DNA of 9,656 bases from positions 1 to 9,656 of the forward strand of contig JAFPDR010000046.1 of assembly GCA_017389885.1 (NCBI GenBank), read 5' to 3'. The DNA comes from Kiritimatiellia bacterium (lineage in GTDB: Bacteria > Verrucomicrobiota > Kiritimatiellia > RFP12 > UBA1067). Each line of letters opens with the position of its first letter. Within the stretch, counting starts at the first letter, position 1. Below are positions 1 to 6,547 of the stretch, in pieces. The position numbers were made by a program, and so were the translations under genes. The notes beneath the pieces were generated by a model, which was not told where the DNA came from, made no database searches, and worked only from the letters and a program-made list of their open reading frames with translations.

Positions 1-691
1 AGAGCAGCAGCGCCTCCTTCGCGACGAGCCGCGCGACGCCGGAACGGGTGAGTCCGACCATCCTGAGGACGGCGAGCTCGCGGCGGCGCGACTCTACGGA
101 CAAGACGAGCGAGTTGAGCAGAAGGCACAGCGCGGTGAGCGCGGCCGCCCATAGGAGAAGCCCCTTGGCGCGGTCCATGTTGCGTCCCGCGTCGGACATG
201 AACATCGGCGCGGCCTCCTCGGCCGTGACCGGCTCGAAGTCCTGCCACTCCTCGTCGATCTCGGCGACGGCGGAGGGCGGGAGGAACATGTTCGGGTAGC
301 CGCGCACCGGACGCTCCCAGTCGAGGAAGCCCGCTATCTTCACGCGGTACGCGCCCTTCCTGCCGACGAGCGTCAGCTCATCGCCGACGGCGGGGAGGTT
401 CTTCACGCGGCGCTGGGCGAAGAGCGCCTTCGTGACGAGAGCGCCGTCGATCCCCTCGCGGACTGCGGCGAAGGCCATCATCGGCGGACCCTGCAGGACG
501 CGTCCGTCGGGACGGAAGTCGAGCTGGAGCTGAACGCTTTTCGCCCCGGCCTCGACAGGAACGGCGGAGAGCATCCGCTCCGCCATCGCCACGGCCTGCC
601 GGTCGTTCGTCGCGACGAGGGACTGCATGAACACGACTGCCCCCACGGCCGCGGCGATTCCGACGACCGCGCATATATGCCGCGCCTTCAC
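1..691 (-). CDS. ABC transporter permease, FtsX/MacB-like (partial, C-terminus missing)
   Basis: Membrane subunit of an ABC exporter of the MacB/LolC/FtsX type; such permeases move lipoproteins, lipids or peptides out of the inner membrane or couple ATP use to periplasmic work. I read 230 codons from a GTG that overlaps the ATPase stop codon by four bases (GTGA), which decides the start. Residues about 7-25 form a first membrane helix. Residues about 28-170 are a short periplasmic domain. Residues about 177-197 form a second helix, followed by the diagnostic cytoplasmic stretch ESRRRELAVLRMVGLTRSG (about 200-218) that marks FtsX-family permeases. The reading frame is open to the window edge, so the remaining helices lie outside. 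The periplasmic domain looks shorter than in MacB or LolC, closer to permeases with two FtsX repeats. The substrate cannot be told. Confidence 0.88.
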   Translation of the reverse strand, partial: MKARHICAVVGIAAAVGAVVFMQSLVATNDRQAVAMAERMLSAVPVEAGAKSVQLQLDFRPDGRVLQGPPMMAFAAVREGIDGALVTKALFAQRRVKNLPAVGDELTLVGRKGAYRVKIAGFLDWERPVRGYPNMFLPPSAVAEIDEEWQDFEPVTAEEAAPMFMSDAGRNMDRAKGLLLWAAALTALCLLLNSLVLSVESRRRELAVLRMVGLTRSGVARLVAKEALLL

Positions 692-1401
692 CTGTAGGTC
701 TCCAGGTACAGCTTGGAGACGAGTTCCGGGTCTCCCTGCGTGTCGTGCGAGGCGGCGATCCTGCCGTCCTTTAGGAAATGGACCTTCTGCGCCGCGGCGG
801 CGACCTGCGGATCGTGCGTGACGACGAGTATCGCGCTCTTCTCCGACTTGTGAAGGTCGCCGAGCAGCGCGCAGATCGCCTTGGACGCCTTCGCGTCGAG
901 GTTGCCCGTCGGCTCGTCCGCAAGAACGACGTCCGGCTCGGCAAGAAGCGCGCGCGCGATCGCGACGCGCTGCTGCTCGCCGCCGGAGAGCTCCTCTGGC
1001 CTCTTGTTGAGAACGCCCTCGATTCCGAGCGCGGAGACGAGGGAGGCGAGACGGGCTTCGTCGGCCTTCGCGCCGTCGAGGCGGAGCGGAAGGACGATGT
1101 TGTCGCGAACCGTCCTCTCGTTGAGGAGGTTGAACGACTGGAACACTACGCCGACGTGGCGGCGCCGGAACTTCGTCGCCTCCGCGTCGCCCATCTTCAC
1201 GACGTCCCTCCCGCCGACGAGAATCTCGCCCGCGTCGGCCGAAAGGAGCCCCGCCGCGAGATGGAGGAACGTCGACTTGCCGCTCCCGCTCGGACCCATC
1301 AGCGCCTCGAACCCACCCTCCTGGATTGTGAGGGAGAAGTCCTTGAGAACCTCCTGCATGCCATATCTGCGGCATACGCCGCTCGCCTTCAAAGCCTCCA
1401 T
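688..1401 (-). CDS. ABC transporter ATP-binding protein, LolD/MacB type
   Basis: ATPase subunit, 237 residues, that powers the FtsX-like permease encoded directly downstream. All ABC motifs are intact: Walker A GPSGSGKST at 36-44, Q-loop glutamine 88 (VFQSFN), signature LSGGE at 138-142, Walker B VVLADEP at 158-164 with catalytic Glu163, and switch histidine 196 (VVTHD). Length and the LADEPTGNLD stretch are typical of the MacB/LolD/FtsE branch. It starts with ATG behind a strong Shine-Dalgarno GGAGGA, 3 nt from the start. A 70-bp gap separates it from panC upstream, and it overlaps the permease by four bases, so ATPase and permease are translationally coupled. Whether it is a true LolD (lipoprotein release) or an antimicrobial or macrolide-type exporter cannot be decided from the ATPase alone, so no symbol is given. 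Confidence 0.95.
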   Translation of the reverse strand: MEALKASGVCRRYGMQEVLKDFSLTIQEGGFEALMGPSGSGKSTFLHLAAGLLSADAGEILVGGRDVVKMGDAEATKFRRRHVGVVFQSFNLLNERTVRDNIVLPLRLDGAKADEARLASLVSALGIEGVLNKRPEELSGGEQQRVAIARALLAEPDVVLADEPTGNLDAKASKAICALLGDLHKSEKSAILVVTHDPQVAAAAQKVHFLKDGRIAASHDTQGDPELVSKLYLETYR

Positions 1402-1434
1402 GTCTCCTCCGATTTCTGCTTTTGAAAGGTTAAA

Positions 1435-1448
1435 CGCCGCAGACGGCG
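1435..1448 (-). terminator. Possible weak hairpin after panC
   Basis: A perfect 5-bp stem (CGCCG/CGGCG) with a 4-nt loop lies in the 70-bp gap between panC and the ABC ATPase. On the minus strand it is followed by TTTAACCTTT. The stem is short and the T-run is broken, so it is at best a weak or attenuating terminator, and in this GC-rich DNA it may be chance. Confidence 0.25.
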
Positions 1449-1471
1449 CAAAGGTTCGGCGGCGGGTGCGC

Positions 1472-2290
1472 TCAGAACACGCGGTTGTCTATGAGGCGCG
1501 TCTTGCCGCAGTAGGCCGCGACAAGGACGCACACGCCCTTCTCGACCTTCCTGCGCGGCTCGAGCGTCTCCGCGTCCACGCATTCGACGTAGTCGACCTT
1601 CAGCCCCGCCTTCTCCAGCGAACGGCGCAGCGCGGAAAGCGGCGAACCGGGCTTCAGCGCCTTCAGCCCCCTCGAGATCGCGAGCGCGGTCGCGTGCTCC
1701 TCGGCTGAGAGGTACGCGTTGCGCGACGAGCGGGCGAGTCCGTCCGCCTCGCGGACTATCGGCGCGACGACGATCTTCAGGTCGAAGTTGAGGTCGCGGA
1801 CCATTCGCCTGATCACCTGCGCCTGCTGGTAGTCCTTCTGCCCGAACACAGCGAAGTCAGGGTGCGCGAGGTTGAAGAGCTTCGCGACCACGGTGCAGAC
1901 GCCGCGGAAGTGCCCCGGACGCCTCGCGCCGCATAGGCCCTTCGAGAGGTCCTCCTCGTTGACGTACACCGAGTGCCTGTCGAGGTACATGTTCGCCGGC
2001 GTCGGGAAGAACACCGCCGTGGCGCCCTCGGCGGCGCACTTGGCGAGGTCCGCCTTCTCGTCGCGGGGATACTTCTCGTAGTCCTCGTTCGGCCCGAACT
2101 GGACCGGGTTCACGAACACGCTCACGACGATCTCGTCCGCGCCGCGCCTCTTCGCCGCGCGGATGAGCGACATGTGTCCGTCGTGCAGCGCCCCCATAGT
2201 GGGGACGAGCGCGATCTTCGCGCCGGCGAGCTTGCGCTCGCGGCACCATTTCTGCAGTTTTGCAGGGTCTCTGAATACTTTGATTTTCAT
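1472..2290 (-). CDS. panC: Pantoate--beta-alanine ligase (pantothenate synthetase)
   Basis: Joins D-pantoate and beta-alanine with ATP, through a pantoyl-adenylate intermediate, to make pantothenate, the precursor of coenzyme A; a cytoplasmic enzyme. The 272 residues are close to the family norm of about 280. The nucleotidyltransferase signature is clear: VPTMGALHDGHMSL, with HxGH at 36-39, VSVFVNPVQFGPNEDYEKYPR region at about 56-76, GQKDYQQ at 150-156 and the KMSKS-like SSRN at 188-191. The start is the ATG 3 nt after the dprA stop codon, with AAGGAAAG upstream as ribosome site inside the end of dprA, so the two genes look cotranscribed. No panB or panD is in the window. Nothing in the sequence suggests loss of function. 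Confidence 0.97.
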   Translation of the reverse strand: MKIKVFRDPAKLQKWCRERKLAGAKIALVPTMGALHDGHMSLIRAAKRRGADEIVVSVFVNPVQFGPNEDYEKYPRDEKADLAKCAAEGATAVFFPTPANMYLDRHSVYVNEEDLSKGLCGARRPGHFRGVCTVVAKLFNLAHPDFAVFGQKDYQQAQVIRRMVRDLNFDLKIVVAPIVREADGLARSSRNAYLSAEEHATALAISRGLKALKPGSPLSALRRSLEKAGLKVDYVECVDAETLEPRRKVEKGVCVLVAAYCGKTRLIDNRVF

Positions 2291-2293
2291 AAG

Positions 2294-3403
2294 TCATCTT
2301 TCCTTCGGAAGGGCCACGCGGTTGCCGGGGAAGAACCGGACTCGCCCCTTGAGGCGCAGCGCCATGCACAGCGCGTTCACCTTCTCGGCGGGAAGCCCGG
2401 TGCGGCGTATGAGGACGTCCATCGAGACGCCCTCGGCGTCTACCTCTCGCATTATCATTGACTCCTCGATCGAGAACGGCGGAGGCGGGGCGCTCGGCGA
2501 TCGGCCCCTGTCGTCGGCGTTCTGCGGGGCGCTCGGCGATCGGCCCCTGCCGCCCGTGCCTGTTTTCGGGATGAGCTCGGAAAGCTCCTCCTCCACGTCC
2601 GCGGCGTTCCTGACGAGCCTCGCGCCCGCGCGGATGAGTTCGTTGCAGCCCCCGCTCGCACGCGAGTCGACGCGTCCGGGGATCGCCATGACGACGCGAC
2701 CCATGTCGAGGGCCAGCGAGGTCGTGATGAGGGTTCCGCTCTTGTGCGGCGCCTCGACCGCGACTACTCCGCGCGCAAGCGCCGCGACGACGTGGTTGCG
2801 CTGCGGGAAGGTCTGCTGGTCCGGCGGGCGTCCGAACGGGAACTCGCTCGCGACCGCCCCGCCCTTCGCTACGATCTCCCGCGCGAGCTCGCGGTTCTCC
2901 TCCGGATAGAAGCGGTCGAGCCCCGAGCCTATTATGCCGACGGTCTTGCCGCCCGCGTCGAGCGCTCCGCGGTGGGACTGCGCGTCGATTCCGATCGCGA
3001 GCCCCGAAAGTATCGTCCATCCGCGTGCGGCGAGGTCGCGGGAGATGCGGAAGGCCTGTTCGAGTCCGTAGGCGGTCGATCTCCTCGTCCCGACCATCGC
3101 CACGCACGGCGAGGACAGGAGCGACGCGTCGCCCTTCACGTAGAGGGCGAGCGGATGCGACGGCTGCTCGAGGAGGCGCGGCGGATACGCCGCGTCCGCA
3201 GGGGTGACGATCTCCACGCCGTACTTTTTCGCGAGGGCGAACTCGGCCTGGACGTCCACCTCTCCGCCTGCGCGCGCGACCTTGTGCGGCCACGCCTCCC
3301 ATGCCGCCGCAACCGATCCTGCGGCGAGCGCAAGCTCCGCCACCTTGACGGAACCAGTCTTGTCCGTCAGGTTGAAGGCCACGTATGCTTCGCGTTCGGT
3401 CAA
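2294..3403 (-). CDS. dprA: DNA-processing protein DprA/Smf
   Basis: DprA binds incoming single-stranded DNA and loads RecA onto it during natural transformation; it is also conserved in bacteria not known to be competent. The 369 residues show a short N-terminal helical region, a Rossmann-like core at about 100-275 with VGTRRSTAYG (about 104-113), LSGLAIGIDAQSHRGAL, the motif GSGLDRFYPEEN (159-170) and QRNHVVAAL, then a linker, then a C-terminal winged-helix-like domain (about 310-365). The start is a TTG preceded by AAGGGGG at four nucleotides; no in-frame ATG lies near it, and the N-terminus fits the family. The linker carries the octapeptide RGRSPSAP twice (286-293 and 299-306), encoded by a tandem palindromic DNA repeat annotated separately. 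panC follows 3 nt downstream. Confidence 0.96.
   Translation of the reverse strand: MTEREAYVAFNLTDKTGSVKVAELALAAGSVAAAWEAWPHKVARAGGEVDVQAEFALAKKYGVEIVTPADAAYPPRLLEQPSHPLALYVKGDASLLSSPCVAMVGTRRSTAYGLEQAFRISRDLAARGWTILSGLAIGIDAQSHRGALDAGGKTVGIIGSGLDRFYPEENRELAREIVAKGGAVASEFPFGRPPDQQTFPQRNHVVAALARGVVAVEAPHKSGTLITTSLALDMGRVVMAIPGRVDSRASGGCNELIRAGARLVRNAADVEEELSELIPKTGTGGRGRSPSAPQNADDRGRSPSAPPPPFSIEESMIMREVDAEGVSMDVLIRRTGLPAEKVNALCMALRLKGRVRFFPGNRVALPKER
2485..2549 (-). repeat. Tandem 26-bp palindromic repeat inside dprA
   Basis: Two identical 26-bp copies, at 2485-2510 and 2524-2549, are separated by 13 bp, giving a 39-bp period that keeps frame. Each copy contains the inverted arms GGGGC and GCCCC around a 12-nt centre that includes the palindrome CGATCG. 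The copies encode the octapeptide RGRSPSAP twice in the flexible linker between the DprA core and its winged helix. I see no other copy in the window. The layout recalls short palindromic elements that invade genes in frame, as the Rickettsia palindromic elements do; that link is inference. Confidence 0.85.
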
Positions 3404-3412
3404 ACTGCCCCC

Positions 3413-3442
3413 TTGATTCCGCCGCGTCCTTTATGATATACT
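3413..3442 (+). promoter_or_regulatory. Likely promoter of tRNA-Glu
   Basis: TTGATT at 3413-3418 and TATACT at 3437-3442, spaced by 18 bp, fit a sigma-70 promoter that would start transcription a few bases before the tRNA at 3456. The island is markedly more AT-rich than its surroundings. The -35 element lies only ten bases from the dprA start codon and abuts its ribosome site, so dprA and tRNA control signals overlap. Confidence 0.6.
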
Positions 3443-3455
3443 ATATGGGTTTTTC

Positions 3456-3530
3456 GGCCCCATCGTCTATCGGCTAGGACACGAGCTTTTCATGCTTGGT
3501 AGAGGAGTTCGACTCTCCTTGGGGCTGCCA
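3456..3530 (+). tRNA. tRNA-Glu (anticodon TTC)
   Basis: A full cloverleaf can be folded by eye. The acceptor stem is GGCCCCA with TGGGGCT (first pair G-T, the rest Watson-Crick). The D arm has stem GTCT/GGAC. The anticodon stem CGAGC/GCTTG holds the loop TTTTCAT with anticodon TTC at 3489-3491. The variable loop is four bases, the T stem is AGGAG/CTCCT with loop TTCGACT, the discriminator is G, and CCA is encoded (3528-3530). It is the only convincing plus-strand gene in the window and lies divergent to dprA. Confidence 0.96.
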
Positions 3531-3593
3531 ATCCCCAGAACCACTCGACTCTTCGTGGAAACGTCTTTCGTCTTCTCCGGAACCATTTCGGTT

Positions 3594-3602
3594 ATTATAC
3601 CA
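3594..3602 (-). promoter_or_regulatory. Candidate extended -10 promoter reading antisense through tRNA-Glu toward dprA
   Basis: The minus strand reads TGGTATAAT here, a perfect -10 hexamer with the TGn extension; no good -35 is seen. Exactly 7 nt downstream is an ATG (3586) that opens a 39-codon frame ending at 3467 inside the tRNA complement. The same nine bases and the same 7-nt distance precede two real genes in the window. It could start a leader of about 180 nt for dprA-panC that runs antisense to tRNA-Glu, or a leaderless short message. The 39-codon frame itself is antisense to a tRNA over much of its length and is probably not a protein gene. Confidence 0.45.
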
Positions 3603-3639
3603 AAAATCGCCGCCCTCGGGTTGCGTGCCGTAAGTTACG

Positions 3640-4209
3640 CTATTCACTGCACGCCGCGCGAGCCGCGCAGGTGACGGGGCGCTTCGAGAACTCGCACCCG
3701 CAGTACGACTGACGGTAGAGGCCGAGTTCCTTCGATCGCGCGACGGAGAGCTTGAAGCCCTCCTTCTTCTTGAAATCCTCCTCGAGAAAGGCCACCGGGC
3801 CTGCGGACGCCGCCTCGCGCCCCGCGGCGAACACCACCGCGCTCGGCTTGTGCGGAGAGACGGTAAGCGACGTCGTGAAGGCCTCCATGCCGTGCGCACG
3901 CGCCCATTCCGCCGCCTTCGCGAGGTTGTACCGGAAGCACCGTGCGCACCTCTCGCCCCTCTCCGGCGCATCCTCGAAGCCGCGCGCTACCTTCTCCGTC
4001 CAGTCGGCGTGGTCGTATGGAAGCGACGCGAACGCGACGCCGTCGTTCGCCGCGAGCCGCGCGGCCTCCGCGCGTCGCTTATCGAACTCCGCCTCCGTGT
4101 CGATGTTCGAGTTGGCGAAGAGCATGGTCACGTCGTGCCCGAGCCCCTTCAGGCGCGGAACGCACGCGCTCGCGCAGGGTCCGCAGCAGGAATGGAGCAC
4201 GACCGTCAC
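3640..4209 (-). CDS. queH: Epoxyqueuosine reductase QueH
   Basis: QueH reduces epoxyqueuosine to queuosine in the wobble position of tRNAs with GUN anticodons (Asp, Asn, His, Tyr), the last step of queuosine synthesis; it is a non-homologous replacement for QueG. The 189 residues carry the family's cysteine sets: LHSCCGPC with C8, C9 and C12, ERCARCF with C88 and C91, and YCGCEFS with C170 and C172, which would bind the iron-sulfur cluster and the extra metal. I chose the GTG that overlaps the HAD stop by four bases (GTGA), because it places the CC motif at the N-terminus as in the family; a longer upstream frame only shadows the HAD gene. It is last in the GH28-folB-HAD-queH chain, with about 37 bp between its stop and the candidate promoter behind it. 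Confidence 0.95.
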   Translation of the reverse strand: MTVVLHSCCGPCASACVPRLKGLGHDVTMLFANSNIDTEAEFDKRRAEAARLAANDGVAFASLPYDHADWTEKVARGFEDAPERGERCARCFRYNLAKAAEWARAHGMEAFTTSLTVSPHKPSAVVFAAGREAASAGPVAFLEEDFKKKEGFKLSVARSKELGLYRQSYCGCEFSKRPVTCAARAACSE

Positions 4210-4823
4210 TGCGCGGCGAGCCTTTCGAAATCTGCCTCGACCTGGTCGTTCGACATGAAGCGGATCGCCTGCCACCCCGCCGCGCGCGCCGCGGCGACGT
4301 TCTTCTCGAGGTCGTCCACGAAACAGAGGCTGCCCGCAGGGAGCGCGATGCGCCCGCGCAGCAGGTCGTATATCTCGCGCGAGGGCTTGACGATCCCCTC
4401 GTCCCCCGAAATCACCATCGCGTCGGCAAGAGAGATGAAGTCGGCGAAGACGCTCTCGAAGTGCTCGCGCGCGAACTTCGGCGCCATGTTGGTGAGGATC
4501 CCGATCTTGAAGCCGCGAGACTTCAGGGACTTCATCCACTCGAGCGTCCGCTCGTTTCTGTAGCACCAGCTTTCGTCGTCCGCCTTCAGGAACGCGGCGT
4601 TCGTCTCGGCGGAGACCTTGAGCCCCGCGTCGCGCCATATAAGCGCATACATCTCGTCAAGCGTGATGCGCCCGGCGTCGTAGTCGAGGCGGTGGGCGTC
4701 GAAGCCGTTCCTGAACACATTCCAGTCGATGCCCTTCTCCTCCGCGAGCGCCATCACCCGCTGCGGCATAGTGGAGGTCGTCATAACGCCCCCGAAATCG
4801 AAAACAACAGCCTCTATCTTCAC
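4206..4823 (-). CDS. HAD-superfamily hydrolase, subfamily IA (YihX-like)
   Basis: A likely cytoplasmic phosphatase of 205 residues. Visible HAD motifs are: nucleophile Asp9 in FDFGGV (motif I; the usual second aspartate is Gly11, as in YihX and related subfamily IA members), Thr111 in LTNM (motif II), Lys146 in GIVKPS (motif III) and the acid pair Asp170-Asp171 in CFVDD (motif IV). A helical cap of about 80 residues sits between motifs I and II. The start is the GTG overlapping the folB stop (GTGA); upstream in-frame ATGs only extend into folB. Position between folB and queH suggests a phosphorylated pterin or nucleotide substrate, such as dihydroneopterin monophosphate, but sugar phosphates such as glucose 1-phosphate are equally possible for this subfamily. 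The substrate is not shown by sequence. Confidence 0.9.
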   Translation of the reverse strand: MKIEAVVFDFGGVMTTSTMPQRVMALAEEKGIDWNVFRNGFDAHRLDYDAGRITLDEMYALIWRDAGLKVSAETNAAFLKADDESWCYRNERTLEWMKSLKSRGFKIGILTNMAPKFAREHFESVFADFISLADAMVISGDEGIVKPSREIYDLLRGRIALPAGSLCFVDDLEKNVAAARAAGWQAIRFMSNDQVEADFERLAAQ

Positions 4824-5152
4824 AGCACCACCTCCGCAGACTCCAGATGGGGAACGGCCCCGGACTTGACGACGCGCACCTTCGCCGCGAGCACCTTCGG
4901 CTCGGAGAGGCACACGTCGCGCACCACCTTCGCCGCGCGCTCGATCATCCTGCACTTCGCGGCGGACAGCGCCTCGCGTATCCGCGCCGCAAGCGCCGCG
5001 TAGTCGACGGTGTCGGAGAGCTCGTCCGTCTCGGCGGCAATTCCGTCGACCTCGAGCTCCACGTCGACGCGGAGCGTCTGGAGGCGCGTGCGCTCGTCCG
5101 GACGCTCCCCGATTATGCAGTCGACGTCGATTCCGTTCAGCCTCAGCGTCAT
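4820..5152 (-). CDS. folB: Dihydroneopterin aldolase FolB
   Basis: Cleaves 7,8-dihydroneopterin to 6-hydroxymethyl-7,8-dihydropterin and glycolaldehyde in folate synthesis; related enzymes also epimerise the substrate. The 110 residues match the short one-domain tunnelling fold. Family landmarks are DCIIGERPDERTRLQ (about 11-25, with Glu20 and Gln25), DELSDTVDYAAL (43-54, with Tyr51), the active-site Glu71 in the MIER stretch and the lysine of KSGAVP (Lys96, where most members have KPxA). The start is the ATG that overlaps the stop of the GH28 gene (ATGA). folP, folK and folE are not in the window. The nearest similar family is the FolX epimerase; the FolB call is favoured by the overall match but made by eye. 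Confidence 0.85.
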   Translation of the reverse strand: MTLRLNGIDVDCIIGERPDERTRLQTLRVDVELEVDGIAAETDELSDTVDYAALAARIREALSAAKCRMIERAAKVVRDVCLSEPKVLAAKVRVVKSGAVPHLESAEVVL

Positions 5153-6393
5153 TTCCGCACCTCTCCGTCCACCGTCACGTTCTTCGCGTTCTCGACGCGG
5201 TCCGCCTTGCGCGCCTTCGCGAGGCGGACGTTTTCAAGCGTCACTCCGTCCACGGGATTGCGCGCGTCGCCGCGTATGTCGACGAGCCTCTCCGCCTCGT
5301 CGACGGATACGTTCTTCATCACGAGGCCGCGGATCGGCGTCACGCGCACCTCGTGCGTCGGGAAGTCCTTCCACTGGTAGAGGACATCGGTGTCCACGGC
5401 CATCACACCCCAGCGCACGTTCTTCGCCTTGACGTTCTCCATGCGGATGTTCTCGACGAACCCGCCGCGGCGCTCGTTCACCTTGACGTAGAAGAGGCGA
5501 AACGCCTCGCTCTCGAGCGTGCAGTCGTGCATGTAGACGTTCCTGACGCCGCCGGACATCTCGCTGCCGACTCCGAGCAGGACGTGTCCGTTCACGACCG
5601 TGCAGTTCCTCACCTCGATGTTCTCGCTCGGGGTCGCGAGGCGCCATGCGTCCTGGTTGCGCCCGGACTTGATCACGATCGCATCGTCGCCCTGGTCGAA
5701 GCGGCAGTTCTCGACGAGGACGTTCCGCGTCATCTCGATGTCTATTCCGTCGTTGTTGTGTCCGTGAGCGTAGACGTCGAGGTCGCGCGCGGTCACTCCG
5801 TCGCAGAGGAAGAGGTGGATCGTCCAGAACGGCGACTCGCGTATCCTGAAGCCCTCGAGCTTAACGTTTGCGCAGCGGTTGAACTGGATGAGGTGCGGAC
5901 GCACGTTGGACTCTGGTATCTTCGTGAGGTCGCGCTCCTCCAGCGGCGCGAGGAAGCTGCACCAGTCGTAGAGCCTGCGCGTAGCCTCCATGTGGCCCTT
6001 GCCGCGTCCGAACCACTTCCGCCAGAAGCCCATCTTCGGGGCGAAAGTGCCCTTTCCGGTGATCGCGACATTGGTGCATCCGTAGGCGTACACGAGCGGC
6101 GAGTAGTTGAGGCACTCTACGCCCTCCCAGCTCGTCGGCACGGCGGGGAGGTACTTCTTCGGATCGTCAGGGAAGACGATCCTCGCGCCCTCCTCGAGGT
6201 GGAGCTCTATGTTGCTCCTGAGGAGGATCGGCCCGTCCGTCAGGTGCTCGCCCGGCGGAACCGCCACGCGTCCGCCGCCCTCCGCCGCGACCCTGTCTAT
6301 CTCGCCCTGGATGGCGAACTCCGCCGCGCACGCCCCGCACAGCATCGCCGCCGCCAACGCGACGGCTACCCTATTGCCTATGTAACTTTTCAT
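5149..6393 (-). CDS. Secreted glycoside hydrolase family 28 (polygalacturonase-like)
   Basis: Probable exported pectin-type glycosidase, 414 residues, folding as a right-handed beta-helix. A signal peptide is visible: MKSYIGNR, a hydrophobic core VAVALAAAMLCG, then a likely cleavage after ACA or ACAA at about 23-24. GH28 motifs follow in order: NNDGID (213-218, Asp215), GDDAI (235-239, Asp236-Asp237), GHVLLGVGSE (269-278, His270) and a divergent YVK at 302-304 where the family has RIK. Many N/V-rich turns between 160 and 410 fit beta-helix coils. I start at the second ATG (6393): it gives a clean signal peptide and lies 7 nt after an extended -10 element; the ATG at 6402 overlaps that element. 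It leads a coupled operon with folB, HAD and queH, an unusual partner set. The substrate may not be polygalacturonate, given the changed motif. Confidence 0.88.
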   Translation of the reverse strand: MKSYIGNRVAVALAAAMLCGACAAEFAIQGEIDRVAAEGGGRVAVPPGEHLTDGPILLRSNIELHLEEGARIVFPDDPKKYLPAVPTSWEGVECLNYSPLVYAYGCTNVAITGKGTFAPKMGFWRKWFGRGKGHMEATRRLYDWCSFLAPLEERDLTKIPESNVRPHLIQFNRCANVKLEGFRIRESPFWTIHLFLCDGVTARDLDVYAHGHNNDGIDIEMTRNVLVENCRFDQGDDAIVIKSGRNQDAWRLATPSENIEVRNCTVVNGHVLLGVGSEMSGGVRNVYMHDCTLESEAFRLFYVKVNERRGGFVENIRMENVKAKNVRWGVMAVDTDVLYQWKDFPTHEVRVTPIRGLVMKNVSVDEAERLVDIRGDARNPVDGVTLENVRLAKARKADRVENAKNVTVDGEVRK

Positions 6394-6547
6394 GCTGCAC
6401 ATTATACCACATCTTCGCCGCGCTCTCCATCGCGCGCGAGTACATCTCGCCGAGCGCGTCGAGGCACTTGCGCTCCCCGCGCCAGAACGGAACGGGACCG
6501 AGGCGCTTCAGGACCGCGCTCTCCTTCTTCGCGCACTCACCCCTCAT
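6371..6547 (-). CDS. Out-of-frame continuation of the SWIM protein, or small overlapping ORF (58 codons)
   Basis: This frame overlaps the end of the SWIM gene and is shifted by +1 relative to it. It begins at an ATG 8 nt before the SWIM stop and ends inside the GH28 signal peptide region. Codons are almost all G- or C-ending, as in the true genes nearby. The peptide contains LKRLGPVPFWRG followed by an amphipathic stretch, DALGEMYSRAMESA. To my recollection SWIM-family proteins of this type end in a Phe-Trp motif and a helix like this, so it is most likely the missing SWIM C-terminus. Skipping the T in GGG-TGA, or removing one G of the GGGG run, joins the two parts. Its 3' end contains the promoter of the GH28 operon. 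Confidence 0.6.
   Translation of the reverse strand: MRGECAKKESAVLKRLGPVPFWRGERKCLDALGEMYSRAMESAAKMWYNVQHEKLHRQ
6401..6429 (-). promoter_or_regulatory. Promoter of the GH28-folB-HAD-queH operon (leaderless)
   Basis: The minus strand has TGGTATAAT (complement of 6401-6409), an extended -10 element, with TGGAGA (complement of 6424-6429) 17 bp upstream as a fair -35. The -10 hexamer ends 7 nt before the GH28 ATG at 6393, so transcription should start at or next to the A of the start codon and leave no room for a ribosome-binding site. Confidence 0.7.

Noticed and set aside
1857..3302. A 481-codon minus-strand frame overlapping dprA and panC
   Set aside because: It is out of frame with both, is very rich in Arg and Gly, and shows no domain, while dprA and panC carry clear family motifs.
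3541..3558. A bulged hairpin just after tRNA-Glu (CCA-CGA/TCG-TGG)
   Set aside because: The pairing is short and interrupted and is not followed by a T-run, so I do not call it a terminator.
3467..3586. A 39-codon minus-strand frame behind the third TGGTATAAT
   Set aside because: More than half of it is the complement of tRNA-Glu and the peptide has no recognisable feature; the promoter is noted but the protein is not called.
3640..4638. A longer start for queH giving 332 residues
   Set aside because: The extra 143 residues are a shadow of the HAD gene in another frame; the QueH family begins just before the CC motif.
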